Origin: Anaerolineae bacterium UTCFX1
GTDB taxonomy: Bacteria; Chloroflexota; Anaerolineae; Anaerolineales; Villigracilaceae
Reading direction: 5' to 3'
Length of the DNA: 64,000 nucleotides
NCBI GenBank assembly: GCA_002050275.1
Contig: MWTB01000018.1
Span: 1-64,000 of the forward strand
Shown here: one piece after another, positions 30,361-40,108 of the stretch
Numbering within the stretch: position 1 is the first letter of the stretch
Layout of the letters: every line of letters begins with the position of its first letter
The notes under the pieces: generated by a model
The model's database searches: none
Seen by the model: the letters and a program-made list of their open reading frames with translations, nothing else
Told to the model about the DNA's origin: nothing
Translations under genes and position numbers: made by a program

Positions 30361-32097
30361 ATGCGTCAACAGTATGCGATCCGCTCGCTATTCCTTATTT
30401 TCTGCTTTGCGTTGGCGGGGCTGAGTATTCTCGCGCAAATGATCCGTATTCAGAACAGCGAGCAGGCATCGGTCTTTCTATCGCAAGGCGATCTGTACGC
30501 CGGTGAGTTTCGCACGTTCTATCCCGAACGCGGGTTAATCTATGACCGCAATGGTTACCTGCTCGCTGGCAACCGGACGGTCTATGAAGTAGGCGTGAAC
30601 TTATCCGATTTGAACGATCCCGAATCGGTTGCATATAGCCTCAGCGTACACCTCGGATTAACGTATGACGAAGTGTATAACCGGCTGACTGATTTTCCCG
30701 ATACGTGGCGCTATGTTGTGATTCAAGATTATGTGGATGCGGACGTTGTCGCTTCGTTGCAAGAGCTCATTCAACAGATGAAAGACGTCGGCGATCGGCG
30801 TTTGAACGGGATTGCGTTCCATCCGCATTTTCAGCGCAGTTATCCTGAAGATACGCTTGCCTCGAATGTGCTAGGCTTTGTCGCGCGCGATGGTCGCGGA
30901 TATTTTGGCATTGAAGAGAAGTATAACGACTTACTAGCCGGTAACCCGGTACAAGTCTGGGTGCCGAGCGACCCGAACAAAGCCACTGAAATTCCGCGCG
31001 TTCCGAACGGCACCGATCTAGCGCTGACGATCAACCGCGACTTGCAAGCGCGCGTCGAATCTATCCTGGACGATTCGCTGGCCCAATATGGCGCGGCGAA
31101 CGGCGCGATCGTAGTGATGGATCCGCACAACGGAGAGATTCTGGCGATGGCAACGACCCCGCGCATGGATTTGAATAATTACAATGCGTACTTCTCTTTG
31201 TACGATAACGGAAGCCAGTACAACCGCGTTGTGAACATGGCGTATGAGCCCGGTTCGGTGTTGAAAATTCTGACGATGGCGGCGGCGATTGACAATGGAA
31301 CCGTTGTGCCGCAGACGACATTTTTGGATACCGGCTCGATTCAGATCGGCGGCGCGGTCGTTTGGAACTGGAATCGCGATTCATGGGGACTGCAAGACAT
31401 GACTGGTTGCCTGCAGCATTCGTTGAACGTGTGTATGACCTGGCTTTCTACTCAGATGGGTCCGAGCGTGTTCTATGGTTACATGGAACGTTTTGGGCTA
31501 GGGCGCCGCACCGGCATAGACCTTGCCGATGAGGCGTTAGGCAGGCTTAAAACCCCCGGCGATTCGGATTGGTACATTGTTGACCTCGGCACGAACGCCT
31601 TCGGACAGGGCGTCTCAGTCACTGCGATGCAAATGTTGATGGCGTCTTCTGCCTTTGCCAATGATGGGAAGATGGTCACGCCGCATGTTTTATATTCCAT
31701 GCTGCGCGACGGACATCAATATAACGTTCCTTCGCAACATGGCGGTTCGCCGATCTCTGCGCAAACGGCGCGCACCTTGAATAACATGCTGGCGAACTCG
31801 CTTGAAGCCGAAGCCTCCAGCGCGTTGTTGCCGGGTTATCGCGTGGCGGGTAAAACGGGCACCGCTCAAATCCCTACCGATTATGGCTATGATCCTTCCA
31901 AAACGAATGCGTCTTTCATCGGTTGGGGTCCAGTGGATGATCCGCAATTTATGATCTATATCTGGCTCCAGCAACCCACGTCATCGCCGTGGAGTTCGGA
32001 GACTGCCGCGCCTGTCTTCTCTAAAGTTGCCGAACAGACTGTGATTCTGCTCAATATCCCGCCCGATAACGTCCGTCTGGCGCTTTCATCAAAATAA
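30361..32097 (+). CDS. ftsI: Division-specific transpeptidase (class B PBP, FtsI/PBP2B type)
   Basis: The 578-residue enzyme cross-links septal peptidoglycan. One N-terminal membrane helix is followed by a dimerisation domain (R-G-L-I-Y-D-R-N-G near residue 58). The transpeptidase domain has S299-x-x-K302 in Y-E-P-G-S-V-L-K, H-S-L-N-V-C as the S-x-N motif and A-G-K-T-G-T-A-Q. No PASTA domain follows. ATG 30361 is taken because an upstream frame codon (30325) lies inside ftsL. It starts one base after the ftsL stop. Confidence 0.93.
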   Translation: MRQQYAIRSLFLIFCFALAGLSILAQMIRIQNSEQASVFLSQGDLYAGEFRTFYPERGLIYDRNGYLLAGNRTVYEVGVNLSDLNDPESVAYSLSVHLGLTYDEVYNRLTDFPDTWRYVVIQDYVDADVVASLQELIQQMKDVGDRRLNGIAFHPHFQRSYPEDTLASNVLGFVARDGRGYFGIEEKYNDLLAGNPVQVWVPSDPNKATEIPRVPNGTDLALTINRDLQARVESILDDSLAQYGAANGAIVVMDPHNGEILAMATTPRMDLNNYNAYFSLYDNGSQYNRVVNMAYEPGSVLKILTMAAAIDNGTVVPQTTFLDTGSIQIGGAVVWNWNRDSWGLQDMTGCLQHSLNVCMTWLSTQMGPSVFYGYMERFGLGRRTGIDLADEALGRLKTPGDSDWYIVDLGTNAFGQGVSVTAMQMLMASSAFANDGKMVTPHVLYSMLRDGHQYNVPSQHGGSPISAQTARTLNNMLANSLEAEASSALLPGYRVAGKTGTAQIPTDYGYDPSKTNASFIGWGPVDDPQFMIYIWLQQPTSSPWSSETAAPVFSKVAEQTVILLNIPPDNVRLALSSK

Positions 32098-32101
32098 TAA
32101 C

Positions 32102-33526
32102 ATGTTGACTATTGCAGATGTAATCGAAGCCATTACAAGCCTTCGTCCCTCTTGCGCCGATGTGATCACGGAGGGGGTGATCGATTCGCGCCAAGCGAGT
32201 CCCGGCTCGTTGTTCATCGCTATTCCCGGCGAGAAAGTAGATGGACACGATTTCATTGCCGAAGCGTTTGGACGAGGGGCGTCATTTGCATTAGTTCAAC
32301 GAGATGTGGACGCTTCCTTCCGGACCTTTGACCTGCGCGCGCCGTTCTCGCTCGAATCCTTTGTCGAGACGGAATACGCGCCTCCATTCTGCTTACGCGT
32401 AGAAAATACTATCGCTGCGTTACAACAGATCGCTCGTTTCTGGCGGCGTAAAATGAATGTGCGCATTATCGGCGTAACCGGCAGCGTGGGGAAGTCCACC
32501 ACGAAAGAGCTTATTGCCGAAGTATTGGGTATGCTTTACCATACATTGAAAAGCCCAGGTAATTTGAATAACGAGATCGGCTTGCCGTTGACCCTGCTTA
32601 AACTCAGCTCGGGGCATCAACGCGTTGTCTTAGAGATGGGCTTCTATGTTCCGGGTGAGATCGCGCTCTTGTGCGATATTGCGCTTCCGCAAGTGGGAGT
32701 AGTGACGAACATTGGCACGGTTCATGCGGAGCGCGCCGGGTCGCAAGAGGCTATTGCGCGCGGCAAGGCGGAATTAGTTCAGGCATTGCCGCCGGCTCCT
32801 GAAGGCGTGGCAATCCTCAACTTCGACGATGCGTGGGTCCGCAGGATGGAAGAGAAAACAAAAGCACGCGTCTTCTTTTATGGATTATCGCATGAGGCGC
32901 ATTTATGGGCGGATCAAGTTGAAGGATTGGGCTTGGACGGAATCCGTTTCCGGATGCATTATCAAGGCGAGAACTTGCATGTGAAAATTCCGCTGATCGG
33001 GCGGCACTCGGTGCACACCGCATTGCGCGCTGCGGCGGTTGGATTAATGGAAGGGATGAATTGGCAGGAGATTCTCGAGGGGTTGAGTCAAAGACATACT
33101 CAATTGCGACTTACTGCCGTACGAAGCGCGAACGGCGCTTTGTTGCTGGACGATACCTATAACGCCTCGCCTGAATCTATGCTTGCGGCGTTGAACCTGC
33201 TGGACGAGTTGGACGGGCGTAAGATCGCCGTATTGGGCGATATGTTTGAGCTGGGCCCGTATGAACGTGGGGGACATGAGATGGTCGGCTTGCGCGCAGC
33301 GCGAGTGGCAGATGTGTTGCTCACGCTGGGCGAGCGTGCGCATATCATTGCCGAGGCTGCGCGTCGAGCCGGCATGAAAAAATCGTCGGTGTTGGAGTTC
33401 GATGCGATCGGGCCGGCAGTAGGTTGGCTGAGCGCCAACCTGTCGCCGAACGACGTGGCATTGATCAAAGGTTCACACGGTTTGCGCATGGACCGCATCG
33501 TCAACTTATTGGAGACGCGCTCATGA
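32102..33526 (+). CDS. murF: UDP-N-acetylmuramoyl-tripeptide--D-alanyl-D-alanine ligase
   Basis: The 474-residue cytosolic Mur ligase adds D-Ala-D-Ala to the UDP-MurNAc-tripeptide. The ATP loop is G-V-T-G-S-V-G-K-S-T-T-K-E (about 124-135). The MurF-type N-terminal domain shows I-D-S-R-Q-A-S-P-G-S-L-F-I-A, and the C-terminal domain L-L-D-D-T-Y-N-A-S-P-E-S-M and L-G-D-M-F-E-L-G. murE, usually found between ftsI and murF, is missing; only four bases separate ftsI and murF. The stop overlaps the mraY start (ATGA). Confidence 0.95.
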   Translation: MLTIADVIEAITSLRPSCADVITEGVIDSRQASPGSLFIAIPGEKVDGHDFIAEAFGRGASFALVQRDVDASFRTFDLRAPFSLESFVETEYAPPFCLRVENTIAALQQIARFWRRKMNVRIIGVTGSVGKSTTKELIAEVLGMLYHTLKSPGNLNNEIGLPLTLLKLSSGHQRVVLEMGFYVPGEIALLCDIALPQVGVVTNIGTVHAERAGSQEAIARGKAELVQALPPAPEGVAILNFDDAWVRRMEEKTKARVFFYGLSHEAHLWADQVEGLGLDGIRFRMHYQGENLHVKIPLIGRHSVHTALRAAAVGLMEGMNWQEILEGLSQRHTQLRLTAVRSANGALLLDDTYNASPESMLAALNLLDELDGRKIAVLGDMFELGPYERGGHEMVGLRAARVADVLLTLGERAHIIAEAARRAGMKKSSVLEFDAIGPAVGWLSANLSPNDVALIKGSHGLRMDRIVNLLETRS

Positions 33527-34515
33527 AACATACTGCGCTGGTATTGGGACTGGCGATGTTCGCATTCGTGATGACCGTCATTTGGGGCGCGCCTTTGTTG
33601 CGCGTGCTGCGATATTTCAAGATCGGCAAGATCATTCGAGTCGAAGAGCCGGATCAACATCGCATTAAGATGGGCACCCCCACGATGGGCGGCGTGATGT
33701 TCATCTTGCCGACGTTATTGCTGACCGGGCTGCTCAACGCAGCAGCGGTAATCGGTCTCGATGTGATCGGACGTTCGGTGCTTGTTCCGCTAACCGTGAT
33801 GGTTCTATTTGGCATTCTAGGCGCGCTTGACGATTGGGAAGGAATTCGCGGGAAACGTCGCGGCGATGGCATGCGCATACGCACGAAATTCTTGGCGCAG
33901 ATCGCCCTCGCGGTAGGGACGGCGTTTGTATTGAAGTATTTGCTCGGTTCGCCAGATGTGTATCTGCCCGGCTATAAATCGCCTATAGATTTGGGGTTTT
34001 GGTACATCCCAATTGCGGCGTTTGTGATCGTCAGCGAAGCGAACGCGGTTAACTTTACCGACGGACTGGACGGCCTGGCTGGGTTGATTTCTGCGACGGC
34101 GTTTGCCGCGTTTGGCGGCGTAGCGTTGATCGGCGGACAGGTGTACCTCGCGCAATTCTGTTTTATCGTCGTCGGCGCGTTGTTCGGTTTCTTGTGGTTT
34201 AACGTGCATCCCGCCGAGTTGATCATGGGCGATACCGGCTCCATGGCGCTCGGCGCCACGCTGGCAGTGGTGGCGCTGATGACCGGTCACTGGCCTCTCT
34301 TGCTTGTTATCGCCGTTATTCCGTTGAGCGAGGCGTTGAGCGTATCCATTCAGATCGCGTATTTTCGTATTACGAAAGGCAAACGTTTCTTCAAGATGGC
34401 TCCGATTCATTTGCATTTTGAACTGCTTGGATGGAGCGAGACGCAGATTGTGCAACGTTTTTGGTTAATTGGTTTGCTCGCCGGGATGATCGGCGTGGGG
34501 CTGGCGTTGATATAA
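33523..34515 (+). CDS. mraY: Phospho-N-acetylmuramoyl-pentapeptide transferase
   Basis: The 330-residue polytopic enzyme makes lipid I from UDP-MurNAc-pentapeptide and undecaprenyl phosphate. It has about ten membrane helices. Motifs: K-M-G-T-P-T-M-G-G, the aspartate pair A-L-D-D-W (first catalytic Asp region), N-F-T-D-G-L-D-G-L-A, and M-G-D-T-G-S-M-A-L-G with the late P-I-H-L-H-F-E. ATG 33523 overlaps the murF stop by four bases, so translation is coupled. Confidence 0.95.
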   Translation: MKHTALVLGLAMFAFVMTVIWGAPLLRVLRYFKIGKIIRVEEPDQHRIKMGTPTMGGVMFILPTLLLTGLLNAAAVIGLDVIGRSVLVPLTVMVLFGILGALDDWEGIRGKRRGDGMRIRTKFLAQIALAVGTAFVLKYLLGSPDVYLPGYKSPIDLGFWYIPIAAFVIVSEANAVNFTDGLDGLAGLISATAFAAFGGVALIGGQVYLAQFCFIVVGALFGFLWFNVHPAELIMGDTGSMALGATLAVVALMTGHWPLLLVIAVIPLSEALSVSIQIAYFRITKGKRFFKMAPIHLHFELLGWSETQIVQRFWLIGLLAGMIGVGLALI

Positions 34516-34517
34516 CG

Positions 34518-35897
34518 ATGAAAACAGATTGGAACGAGAAGCGCGTTTTAATTCTAGGCGCTGCCCGGCAAGGGCTGGCTCTTGCGCGCTGGCTGTCGCG
34601 GCATGGGGCGCGAGTCGCGGTCAGCGATATGCGCAGAGCGGAAGAATTGCGCCCGGCGCGCGAGGCGCTTGCGGAATATCAAATTGACTGGGTGCTTGGC
34701 GGGCATCCGCTTAAATTGTTGAATTCAACGGACGTGCTGTGCCTCTCCGGCGGGGTCCCGCTCACGCTCCCGATCGTGGTGGAAGCGGTCAAGCGAGGCA
34801 TTCCGCTCTCGAACGATTCACAGATTTTTATGGAGATCGTTCCATGCAAGACGGTCGGCATTACCGGCTCGGCGGGTAAGACTACAACGACAACGTTAAT
34901 AGGAGCGATGGCGAAGAAAACCTATGGCGAGAATGCGTATATCGGCGGGAATATCGGCGATCCATTGTTGAATTATGTGGACGATATGAAGCCTGAAGAT
35001 ATTGCTGTTCTTGAACTTTCTTCGTTTCAATTGGAACAAATGACTCTCTCGCCGAACATTGCCGCGATTCTGAACATTACCCCGAATCATTTGGACCGGC
35101 ATGGCGCAATGGATGAGTATACGGCGGCGAAGAGGCGCATCTTGGATTTTCAATCGCGAGAAAATATTGCCGTGTTGAATTACGACGATGTAGGCGCGTG
35201 GGCGTTGCGCGACGCCGTAAAAGGAAAATTGTTTGCTTTCAGCCTACATCCGCTTGAAAAAGGCTTGGATGGCGCGCACTTAGATGACGGTTGGTTAATT
35301 CTGCGTGAAAATGGCGCGTCGTTCCGGTTGATGGAGCGCGAGAAAATTCATTTGCGCGGCGAGTACAACGCGGCGAACGCGCTGGCGGCGTTTGCGATCG
35401 GTCGCGCGGCGGGCTTTCCGGTAGACGCGATGGTCGCGGCGGCTGAAGAGTTCCGCGGCGTGCCGCATCGCTTGGAGTTGGTACGCGAGCTGAATGGCGT
35501 ACGCTGGTACAACAATTCCATCGCTAGCGCGCCCGAACGGACGATTGCCGTCATCCATGCGTTTGAGGATCCGATCGTGTTGTTGCTTGGCGGACGAGAT
35601 AAAAACCTTCCGTGGGAAAGTTTGATGCGACTCGTCAGTGAGCGCGTGGATCACGCAGTGATCTTTGGCGAGGCGGCGGAGAAGATCGAACGAACGGCGA
35701 ACAGCCTGCCTGTCGGAATGAAGCGGACTCCGATCACGCGCGCACACGGATTGCGCGAGGCGGTCCTCAAAGCGGCGAAGATCGCTAAGCCGGGCGATAT
35801 TGTGCTGTTTTCGCCGGGCGGCACAAGTTTTGACGAGTTCAAGGATTTTGAAGAACGCGGAGAAAGGTTTCGAGAATGGGTTCACAAACTTTCGTAA
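34518..35897 (+). CDS. murD: UDP-N-acetylmuramoylalanine--D-glutamate ligase
   Basis: The 459-residue cytosolic Mur ligase adds D-Glu. The N-terminal Rossmann domain shows L-I-L-G-A-A-R-Q-G-L-A; the ATP loop is V-G-I-T-G-S-A-G-K-T-T-T (Lys121). N-I-T-P-N-H-L-D-R-H and the family-typical W-Y-N-N-S-I-A-S and F-S-P-G-G-T-S-F-D follow. The start at 34518 is two bases after mraY. Its end overlaps ftsW by 22 bases. Confidence 0.95.
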   Translation: MKTDWNEKRVLILGAARQGLALARWLSRHGARVAVSDMRRAEELRPAREALAEYQIDWVLGGHPLKLLNSTDVLCLSGGVPLTLPIVVEAVKRGIPLSNDSQIFMEIVPCKTVGITGSAGKTTTTTLIGAMAKKTYGENAYIGGNIGDPLLNYVDDMKPEDIAVLELSSFQLEQMTLSPNIAAILNITPNHLDRHGAMDEYTAAKRRILDFQSRENIAVLNYDDVGAWALRDAVKGKLFAFSLHPLEKGLDGAHLDDGWLILRENGASFRLMEREKIHLRGEYNAANALAAFAIGRAAGFPVDAMVAAAEEFRGVPHRLELVRELNGVRWYNNSIASAPERTIAVIHAFEDPIVLLLGGRDKNLPWESLMRLVSERVDHAVIFGEAAEKIERTANSLPVGMKRTPITRAHGLREAVLKAAKIAKPGDIVLFSPGGTSFDEFKDFEERGERFREWVHKLS

Positions 35898-37123
35898 ACG
35901 ATCGTTTTCGCTTTTCGCTTTCAAAAGCCGCCGGGCGCGGCTTGGATATGCCGCTGTTGTTGACCGTGATCGCATTAACGGTCTTCGGCTTGATCATGTT
36001 GTATTCCGCTTCGTTTGATTACTCGTTCAATGAATACGGATCAGCGGCTTATATGTTCTTGCGCCAATTGCGTTGGCTCGGCATCGGCGTTGTCGCCGCG
36101 TTTATCCTTTCTTTGTTTGACTATCATCTCTGGCGCAAGTTGATCGTGTTCGCTATGCTGGGGACGATCGGTTTGCTTGTGGCGGTGTTGCTCATTAACG
36201 AGATTCGTCTCGGAGCGACGCGTACGTTGTTCGAAGGCTCATATCAACCTTCGGAACTTGCGAAACTTATGGCGGTAATCTATCTTTCAGTGTGGCTGTA
36301 CGCTAAACGCGACGAATTGCATCGCGTGGGCTTCGGTTTGATTCCGCTCGGCGTGATCCTCGGCATTATCGGTGGTTTGATCTATTTGCAACCCGATTTA
36401 AGCGCGGCTGGCACGGTATTGATCCTCGGCGGGTTGTTATTCTTTCTCGCCGGCGCAGATATAAAACAGATCGTTTTTCTGCTCGCGCTCGCGCTTGTGA
36501 TCGGTTGGGTCGTAGTGCAGTTCAGCGATACGGGCCGCGATCGTGTAGGCTCTTTCATCGCTGGCTTTCAGAACCCGACCAATGCTTCCTATCATGTTCG
36601 GCGGTCGTTCGAAGCGATCGTTAAAGGCGGCGTCTTTGGCGTAGGCGTAGGGCAGGCGAATACGAAGTTAACCGGCTTGCCGTTTGCGCCGACAGACAGC
36701 ATCTTCGCCGTTGTCGCCGAAGAATTGGGCTTGTTTGGATCGGCATTGTTAATTGCTTTATACGGTGCGTTAATCTGGCGCGGGCTGGTGGTTGCGCGCC
36801 GCGCCCCGGATATGCTCGGCACGCTGCTCGCTTCTGGCGTTACATTTTGGATCGCGCTTGAGGCGGTTATTAATATGGCGGTGATGGTCGGCTTGATGCC
36901 TTTCGCTGGGAATGCTTTGCCGTTTGTCAGCGCTGGAGGTTCAAATCTCGTTGCAACCTTATGCGCCGTAGGGATTGTGCTGAATATCTCGCGTCAAGGC
37001 GTTGAGACGAGAAATTTGGAAGAAGATGAATGGAGGTCTTTCGGTGCGGTTGTTGATTTGCGCCGGTGGAACGGGAGGCGGCGTGTATCCCGCTCTCGCC
37101 GTTCACAGCGCGCTAACGGCTAA
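35876..37123 (+). CDS. ftsW: Septal peptidoglycan glycosyltransferase FtsW (SEDS family)
   Basis: The 415-residue SEDS polymerase works with FtsI at the septum and has about ten membrane helices. Features: I-M-L-Y-S-A-S after the first helix, Y-Q-P-S-E-L-A-K-L, Q-P-D-L-S-A-A-G-T in the loop with the essential Asp, and P-F-V-S-A-G-G-S-N-L near the end. GGAGAAAGG precedes ATG 35876. The C-terminal 27 residues (Arg-rich) overlap the start of murG by 80 bases. Confidence 0.94.
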   Translation: MGSQTFVNDRFRFSLSKAAGRGLDMPLLLTVIALTVFGLIMLYSASFDYSFNEYGSAAYMFLRQLRWLGIGVVAAFILSLFDYHLWRKLIVFAMLGTIGLLVAVLLINEIRLGATRTLFEGSYQPSELAKLMAVIYLSVWLYAKRDELHRVGFGLIPLGVILGIIGGLIYLQPDLSAAGTVLILGGLLFFLAGADIKQIVFLLALALVIGWVVVQFSDTGRDRVGSFIAGFQNPTNASYHVRRSFEAIVKGGVFGVGVGQANTKLTGLPFAPTDSIFAVVAEELGLFGSALLIALYGALIWRGLVVARRAPDMLGTLLASGVTFWIALEAVINMAVMVGLMPFAGNALPFVSAGGSNLVATLCAVGIVLNISRQGVETRNLEEDEWRSFGAVVDLRRWNGRRRVSRSRRSQRANG

Positions 37124-38135
37124 AATCGCCGATATGAATACGCTTTGGGTGGGGAGTAAAGGCGGAATCGAAGCGTCTCTGGTCGAACGTCAGGGCATTG
37201 CTTTTCGGAGCATTCCCGCGGCGGGGGTCCATGGCGTAGGCATTGCGCGCCTGCCGCGTAACCTTTGGCGGTTGGCGCAAGGCGTGATTGCCGCGCGTCG
37301 CATCATTCGCGAATTCAAGCCGGATGTTCTGTTCTTCACCGGAGGGTATGTCGCGGCACCGGTCGCGTTGGCGGGGCATTCGATTCCGACCGCGCTGTTT
37401 GTGCCTGATATTGAACCCGGCTTGGCTCTGCGTTCGTTGGCGCGTTTCGCCGATAAAATTATGGCGACTACCAACCAGACCCAGAGACGCTTTACCAAAG
37501 AGGTGATCGAGACCGGCTACCCGCTTCGCTCAGACCTGACGCTTTGGGAGCGCGAAACGGCGCTTCGCCGCTTCAAACTTGCTGGGCGGTTGCCCGTCCT
37601 GTTGGCGTTCGGCGGCAGCCAAGGCGCGCATTCGATTAACATAGCCGTCGCTAACAACTTGCGCGATCTGCTGACTGCGTTCGAGGTTATTCACCTCACC
37701 GGCGATGCGGATTGGAACGACGTCCGACAACAACGCGACCAACTGCCGGAAGAACTCGCCGCTCGTTACCATATCCTGCCCTATTTGCACGAGATGGGCG
37801 CCGCGCTAGCTGCCGCCGACGTGGTCGTTTCGCGCGCAGGCGCCTCAACGCTCGGAGAATTTCCGCTGTTCGGTCTGCCAGCCGTGCTTGTACCGTATCC
37901 GCACGCGTGGCGCTATCAGAAGATCAATGCCGAATTTCTCGCTCATCGCGGCGCGGCGGTGATGATAGAAGACCGACGCTTGAGCGGCGAGTTAATAGAT
38001 ACATTGAAGGTGTTGTTTGAGAACCCGAATAAACTGCGTTCGATGCGCGCTGCGATGTTCGAATTGTCGCATCCGCGCGCGGCGGATAAGATTGCCGGCG
38101 TTTTAATTAAGCTGGCGGGAGCACAAACCTTATGA
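37044..38135 (+). CDS. murG: UDP-GlcNAc:lipid I N-acetylglucosaminyltransferase MurG
   Basis: The 363-residue peripheral GT28 enzyme makes lipid II. It has I-C-A-G-G-T-G-G-G-V-Y-P-A-L-A at the start, L-A-F-G-G-S-Q-G-A-H-S-I-N in the middle, and the UDP-GlcNAc site S-R-A-G-A-S-T-L-G-E-F. GTG 37044 is chosen because GGAGG (37032-37036) lies seven bases upstream and the glycine-rich strand begins right after. A longer form from 37002 would have an unusual N-terminus. It overlaps ftsW by 80 bases and its stop overlaps the next ATG. Confidence 0.94.
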   Translation: MRLLICAGGTGGGVYPALAVHSALTAKIADMNTLWVGSKGGIEASLVERQGIAFRSIPAAGVHGVGIARLPRNLWRLAQGVIAARRIIREFKPDVLFFTGGYVAAPVALAGHSIPTALFVPDIEPGLALRSLARFADKIMATTNQTQRRFTKEVIETGYPLRSDLTLWERETALRRFKLAGRLPVLLAFGGSQGAHSINIAVANNLRDLLTAFEVIHLTGDADWNDVRQQRDQLPEELAARYHILPYLHEMGAALAAADVVVSRAGASTLGEFPLFGLPAVLVPYPHAWRYQKINAEFLAHRGAAVMIEDRRLSGELIDTLKVLFENPNKLRSMRAAMFELSHPRAADKIAGVLIKLAGAQTL

Positions 38136-38662
38136 TGAGTATCGTCGTCGTCTTTTGGATGTATGTTCTGCTGTTTGCGTTCATCGGTGGGATGCGCGGT
38201 TGGGCGAAAGAGTTGATGGTGTCATTCAGCGTGATTCTTGCGTTGGCGGTCAGCCATGTTGTGCGCAGGTACTTCCCGCTGATCAACGCTATGCCTGAAA
38301 CGGATCTAAATCTGTTTTGGGCGCGCGTTATTATCTTGGGCGTGTTGGTTTACTTTGGCTATCAAACTGTAGTCAGCGTGGGGCATCTGGCTTCGCGCGC
38401 CGTGCGCGAGCGCGTGCAAGATACGTTGATCGGCGTATTCCTGGGCGGCGTGAACGGTTATTTGGTAACCGGCAGTCTGCTGTATTACTTGGACGTCGCT
38501 CAGTATCCATTTCCAGAATTGATGAGCCGCCCGACGGAACCTGCGCTGTTGAATACGGTGATTGAGATGATGAACTATATGCCCCCGGCGTTGCTGGGCG
38601 AACCGGGCATTTATATCGCCGTTATCGTCGCTTTTGTATTTGTTATCGTTGTCTATATCTAG
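38132..38662 (+). CDS. CvpA-like integral membrane protein
   Basis: The 176-residue protein has four hydrophobic segments (about 5-25, 27-47, 62-82, 100-120) plus a last one at the C-terminus. F-I-G-G-M-R-G-W-A-K-E-L and A-V-R-E-R-V-Q-D-T-L-I-G-V-F-L-G-G-V-N-G-Y-L-V resemble CvpA/colicin V production family proteins. It is translationally coupled to murG (ATGA overlap) and precedes murC, an uncommon place for such a gene. A role in envelope assembly or division is inferred from position only. Confidence 0.6.
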   Translation: MMSIVVVFWMYVLLFAFIGGMRGWAKELMVSFSVILALAVSHVVRRYFPLINAMPETDLNLFWARVIILGVLVYFGYQTVVSVGHLASRAVRERVQDTLIGVFLGGVNGYLVTGSLLYYLDVAQYPFPELMSRPTEPALLNTVIEMMNYMPPALLGEPGIYIAVIVAFVFVIVVYI

Positions 38663-38705
38663 TTAATAGATTGAGAAGTTGAGGAACCAGAGGATTGCAA
38701 CGACC

Positions 38706-40100
38706 ATGACGCATGTCCATTTTATCGGCATCGGAGGCAGCGGACTTTCCGCCATTGCCCGGCTCTTGCTGGAGAGCGGGTACACGGTGAGCGGTTCTGA
38801 TCGCGCGCTTACGCCCTTTGCCAATGAAGTGCGGAAAGCTGGCGCCGTCGTGTACATCGGTCACCATGCGCGCAATATTGCAGGCGCCGATTGGGTCGTG
38901 CGATCCTCAGCCATCGGCGATGACAACCCGGAAGCGTTAGCGGCGCGGCAAGCGCACATCCCTGTGTATAAACGCGCAGATTTCCTCGGTCGGTTGATGT
39001 CTGACAAAATTGGCATCGCAATTGCCGGCACGCATGGGAAAACCACTACAACAGCGATGACTGCCTGGGTCTTGAGCGAACTGCAATGCGATCCCTCGTT
39101 TATTGTCGGCGGCGTGGCGATGAACTTCGGCGTGAATGCGCGCGCGGGCAAAGGGGAATTATTTGTGATCGAGGCGGATGAATACGATAATATGTTTCTC
39201 GGATTGAGACCGCAGATCGAAGCGGTGACCAGTCTTGAGCACGACCATCCCGATTTCTTTCCGACGTTTCAGGCGATGCGTCAATCCTTTGAATCGTTTA
39301 TTGCATTGTTGCCGCCGCATGGCGCGCTGATCGTATGTATGGACAATGCCGGCGCGATGGAATTAATTCCGCTGGCGCGTAACGCTGGGAAGAACGTGAT
39401 CGGATATGGCACACAAAGCGAGAACACAGTTAATGTTTCGCAATGGGTGGTGGCGCGGGAAGTGAATCCAAATCAGCGCGGCGGATTTGACTTTATCGCC
39501 GCATCCAACGTGAAGCGTGCGAATGGCGGTATGGTTGAGGTCTCGTTGCAAGTACCGGGCAGGCATAACGTACAAAACGCGCTGGCGGTATTGGCGATCG
39601 TAGAGGCGCTGGGGCTTTCGTATGAAAAAGCCGCGCAAGCGCTGTCTACGTTTGTTGGCGCAAGCCGCCGATTCGAACTGCGCGGCGAAGCCGGCGGCGT
39701 CAGCGTCTTTGACGATTATGCTCATCACCCCACAGAGATTAAAGCCACGTTGGCTGGGGCGCGGGCGCGCTATCCTGATCGCCGCATTTGGGCGGTCTGG
39801 CAGCCGCATACATATTCGCGCACGCATATGTTATTTCGCGAATTCTCGCGGGCGTTCGACGACGCGGATGAAGTAATTGTTACTGAAGTGTATGCTTCGC
39901 GCGAACCGCAACAAGATTTTACCTCTGCCGAGATTGTCAGCGGAATGTCGCATCGTTCCGCGCGTTTTATCGCCGTGTTAGACGACGTGACGACGTATCT
40001 ACTCGAGAATCTGAGACACGGCGATATTTTGGTCGTCCTTTCAGCGGGCGACGCAAATAAGATTTGCGTTGATGTATTAAAAGGATTAAACGAAAGGTAG
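38706..40100 (+). CDS. murC: UDP-N-acetylmuramate--L-alanine ligase
   Basis: The 464-residue cytosolic enzyme adds the first L-Ala to UDP-MurNAc. It has M-T-H-V-H-F-I-G-I-G-G-S-G-L-S-A-I-A at the N-terminus, the ATP loop I-A-G-T-H-G-K-T-T-T-T, E-A-D-E-Y-D, and F-D-D-Y-A-H-H-P-T-E-I in the C-terminal domain. ATG 38706 gives the normal family N-terminus. GAGG lies about 11 bases upstream. Confidence 0.95.
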   Translation: MTHVHFIGIGGSGLSAIARLLLESGYTVSGSDRALTPFANEVRKAGAVVYIGHHARNIAGADWVVRSSAIGDDNPEALAARQAHIPVYKRADFLGRLMSDKIGIAIAGTHGKTTTTAMTAWVLSELQCDPSFIVGGVAMNFGVNARAGKGELFVIEADEYDNMFLGLRPQIEAVTSLEHDHPDFFPTFQAMRQSFESFIALLPPHGALIVCMDNAGAMELIPLARNAGKNVIGYGTQSENTVNVSQWVVAREVNPNQRGGFDFIAASNVKRANGGMVEVSLQVPGRHNVQNALAVLAIVEALGLSYEKAAQALSTFVGASRRFELRGEAGGVSVFDDYAHHPTEIKATLAGARARYPDRRIWAVWQPHTYSRTHMLFREFSRAFDDADEVIVTEVYASREPQQDFTSAEIVSGMSHRSARFIAVLDDVTTYLLENLRHGDILVVLSAGDANKICVDVLKGLNER

Positions 40101-40108
40101 GCTGTTCT

